From NCBI GenBank assembly GCA_017961235.1, contig JAGCXQ010000014.1:1-64000 (forward strand): a stretch of DNA of 64,000 bases. The letters run 5' to 3'. The DNA is from Clostridiales bacterium (GTDB lineage Bacteria; Bacillota; Clostridia; Saccharofermentanales; Saccharofermentanaceae). This document shows positions 63,355 through 64,000 of the stretch, piece by piece; the first letter of the stretch is position 1; each line of letters starts with the position of its first letter. The notes under the pieces are model-generated. The model had not been told where the DNA came from. It saw nothing but the letters and a program-made list of their open reading frames with translations, and did not search any database. Position numbers and translations under genes: made by a program.

Positions 63355-63984
63355 TTAGAAGAGCGATCTTTCTATGTCCGACTCTCTCACAGAAGTGAGG
63401 AATGTTCCATCATCGAGTTTAATGGAGTATCCGCTATTACTTCTATCCAGGATCGTCCCGCTCATGCGTCTTGATCTCACTCTCACATAATCTCCGATGT
63501 GATACTTCGCCGGAGAGTTCCCAAACACGTGAAATGAACTGCCGCGCTCATTCTGCCGTTTCTCTCTGCGTTTTTTCGCATACTTATCAGTTTCACTTAC
63601 CAGAAAGAACACACCGAGTTTATCAAGCAGTCCGGGTTTTCTTCCGGAAGTATCCCCATAGTCATAGGAATCATCGTCTTCATCGTCGTATTCATCTTCT
63701 GAGCGGTCTTTCATGTGTTTTCTTAACTTTCTGCTTAATTGGCTGATATCGATCACGCCTTCAAGCTCCTCCAGATCTTCGGATGACAGCGGGGTCTTTC
63801 TCTTATTCAATGCATATAGCAGCACATCAGTAGATACGTTGCCCTCGAGTTCGATGACCAGATCTGCTGTAAATTCCAGTCCCATATCAGCGTTATAACG
63901 GACGACCTTATCGATCATCTTACTTGATAACATGTAACTTAATTCGATGATATCATCAGGTTCCATCGTCTTTTTCGTTGTCAT
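63355..63984 (-). CDS. Hypothetical protein with acidic linker and SH3-like end
   Basis: A protein of at least 209 residues. The N-terminal part is helical (MLSSKMIDKVVRYNADMG onwards), followed by an acidic stretch (SEDEYDDEDDDSYDYGD), a basic patch and a C-terminal small beta module (YHIGDYVRVRSRRMSGTILDRSNSGYSIKLDDGTF) like SH3/KOW folds. I do not recognise the family. The frame stays open to the right window edge and no strong ribosome site is seen before the ATG at 63984, so the true start may lie outside the window. Confidence 0.6.
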   Translation of the reverse strand: MTTKKTMEPDDIIELSYMLSSKMIDKVVRYNADMGLEFTADLVIELEGNVSTDVLLYALNKRKTPLSSEDLEELEGVIDISQLSRKLRKHMKDRSEDEYDDEDDDSYDYGDTSGRKPGLLDKLGVFFLVSETDKYAKKRREKRQNERGSSFHVFGNSPAKYHIGDYVRVRSRRMSGTILDRSNSGYSIKLDDGTFLTSVRESDIERSLF

Positions 63985-64000
63985 GTACAGCTCTGCAAGA

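Overview
The window looks like chromosome of a Gram-positive anaerobe of the Bacillota, class Clostridia. The grounds are strong GGAGG ribosome sites, sigma-A promoters (many with a TG-n extended -10), many lipobox lipoproteins, an Amt-PII fusion, a FeoB-associated small membrane protein, Dlt-like wall-modification genes, a cell-wall amidase and a transglutaminase. Base composition looks near balanced by eye. I cannot name the genus. I see no rRNA, tRNA, CRISPR array, prophage or intact insertion sequence.

Layout. 1-4.1 kb: nitrogen and nucleotide genes on the plus strand (amt-PII 3' end, asnB, pyrG). 4.1-11.1 kb: alcohol dehydrogenase, a DUF6273-type lipoprotein, a flavoprotein, an MgtA-type P-ATPase and an AraC regulator. 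11.3-15.8 kb: carAB behind a consensus promoter and an attenuator-like leader. 15.8-20 kb: a zinc-ribbon protein with a 60-bp tandem repeat, a lipoprotein, two gene remnants and a RelE-type toxin-antitoxin pair. 20-22.8 kb: a serC-type aminotransferase and serA. 23-30.3 kb: a large membrane protein (degenerate PP2C-like, LysM-like end) and two DUF885 lipoproteins around a small Cys-rich membrane protein. 30.4-35.2 kb: an AMP-ligase overlapping an ABC-2 exporter operon. 35.3-41 kb: radA (broken by an amber codon), ispD, ispF, a thioredoxin-fold lipoprotein, an Mrp ATPase, an RsmC-like methyltransferase and a lipoprotein. 41-44.3 kb: a propeller sensor with an HD-GYP output domain. 44.4-56.4 kb: envelope genes (SGNH protein, PlsC, MBOAT, acyl carrier protein, adenylating enzyme, amino-acid racemase) mixed with a MutS-like ATPase, an HTH-PurM fusion and a second AraC regulator. 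56.4-64 kb: wall and surface proteins, a DHH phosphoesterase and a hypothetical protein.

Genes that appear to act together: asnB and pyrG (glutamine amide transfer) with the ammonium transporter and carAB; the aminotransferase with serA (serine synthesis); ispD and ispF (MEP isoprenoid pathway); and adenylating enzyme, carrier protein, MBOAT and possibly the SGNH protein and racemase, which resemble a scattered Dlt-type system for decorating a wall polymer.

The least expected signals are at DNA or RNA level. A 9-bp word, AGTGCTTTT or its complement, occurs at least 24 times on both strands, in several reading frames and between genes, against about 0.5 expected by chance. Three gene ends carry long hairpins with different stems but the same roughly 40-nt head. 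A short promoter-hairpin-terminator unit near 49.45 kb looks like a small RNA gene. Two key-residue lesions (an amber codon in radA, and Lys to Glu in the PyrG nucleotide loop) also deserve checking.
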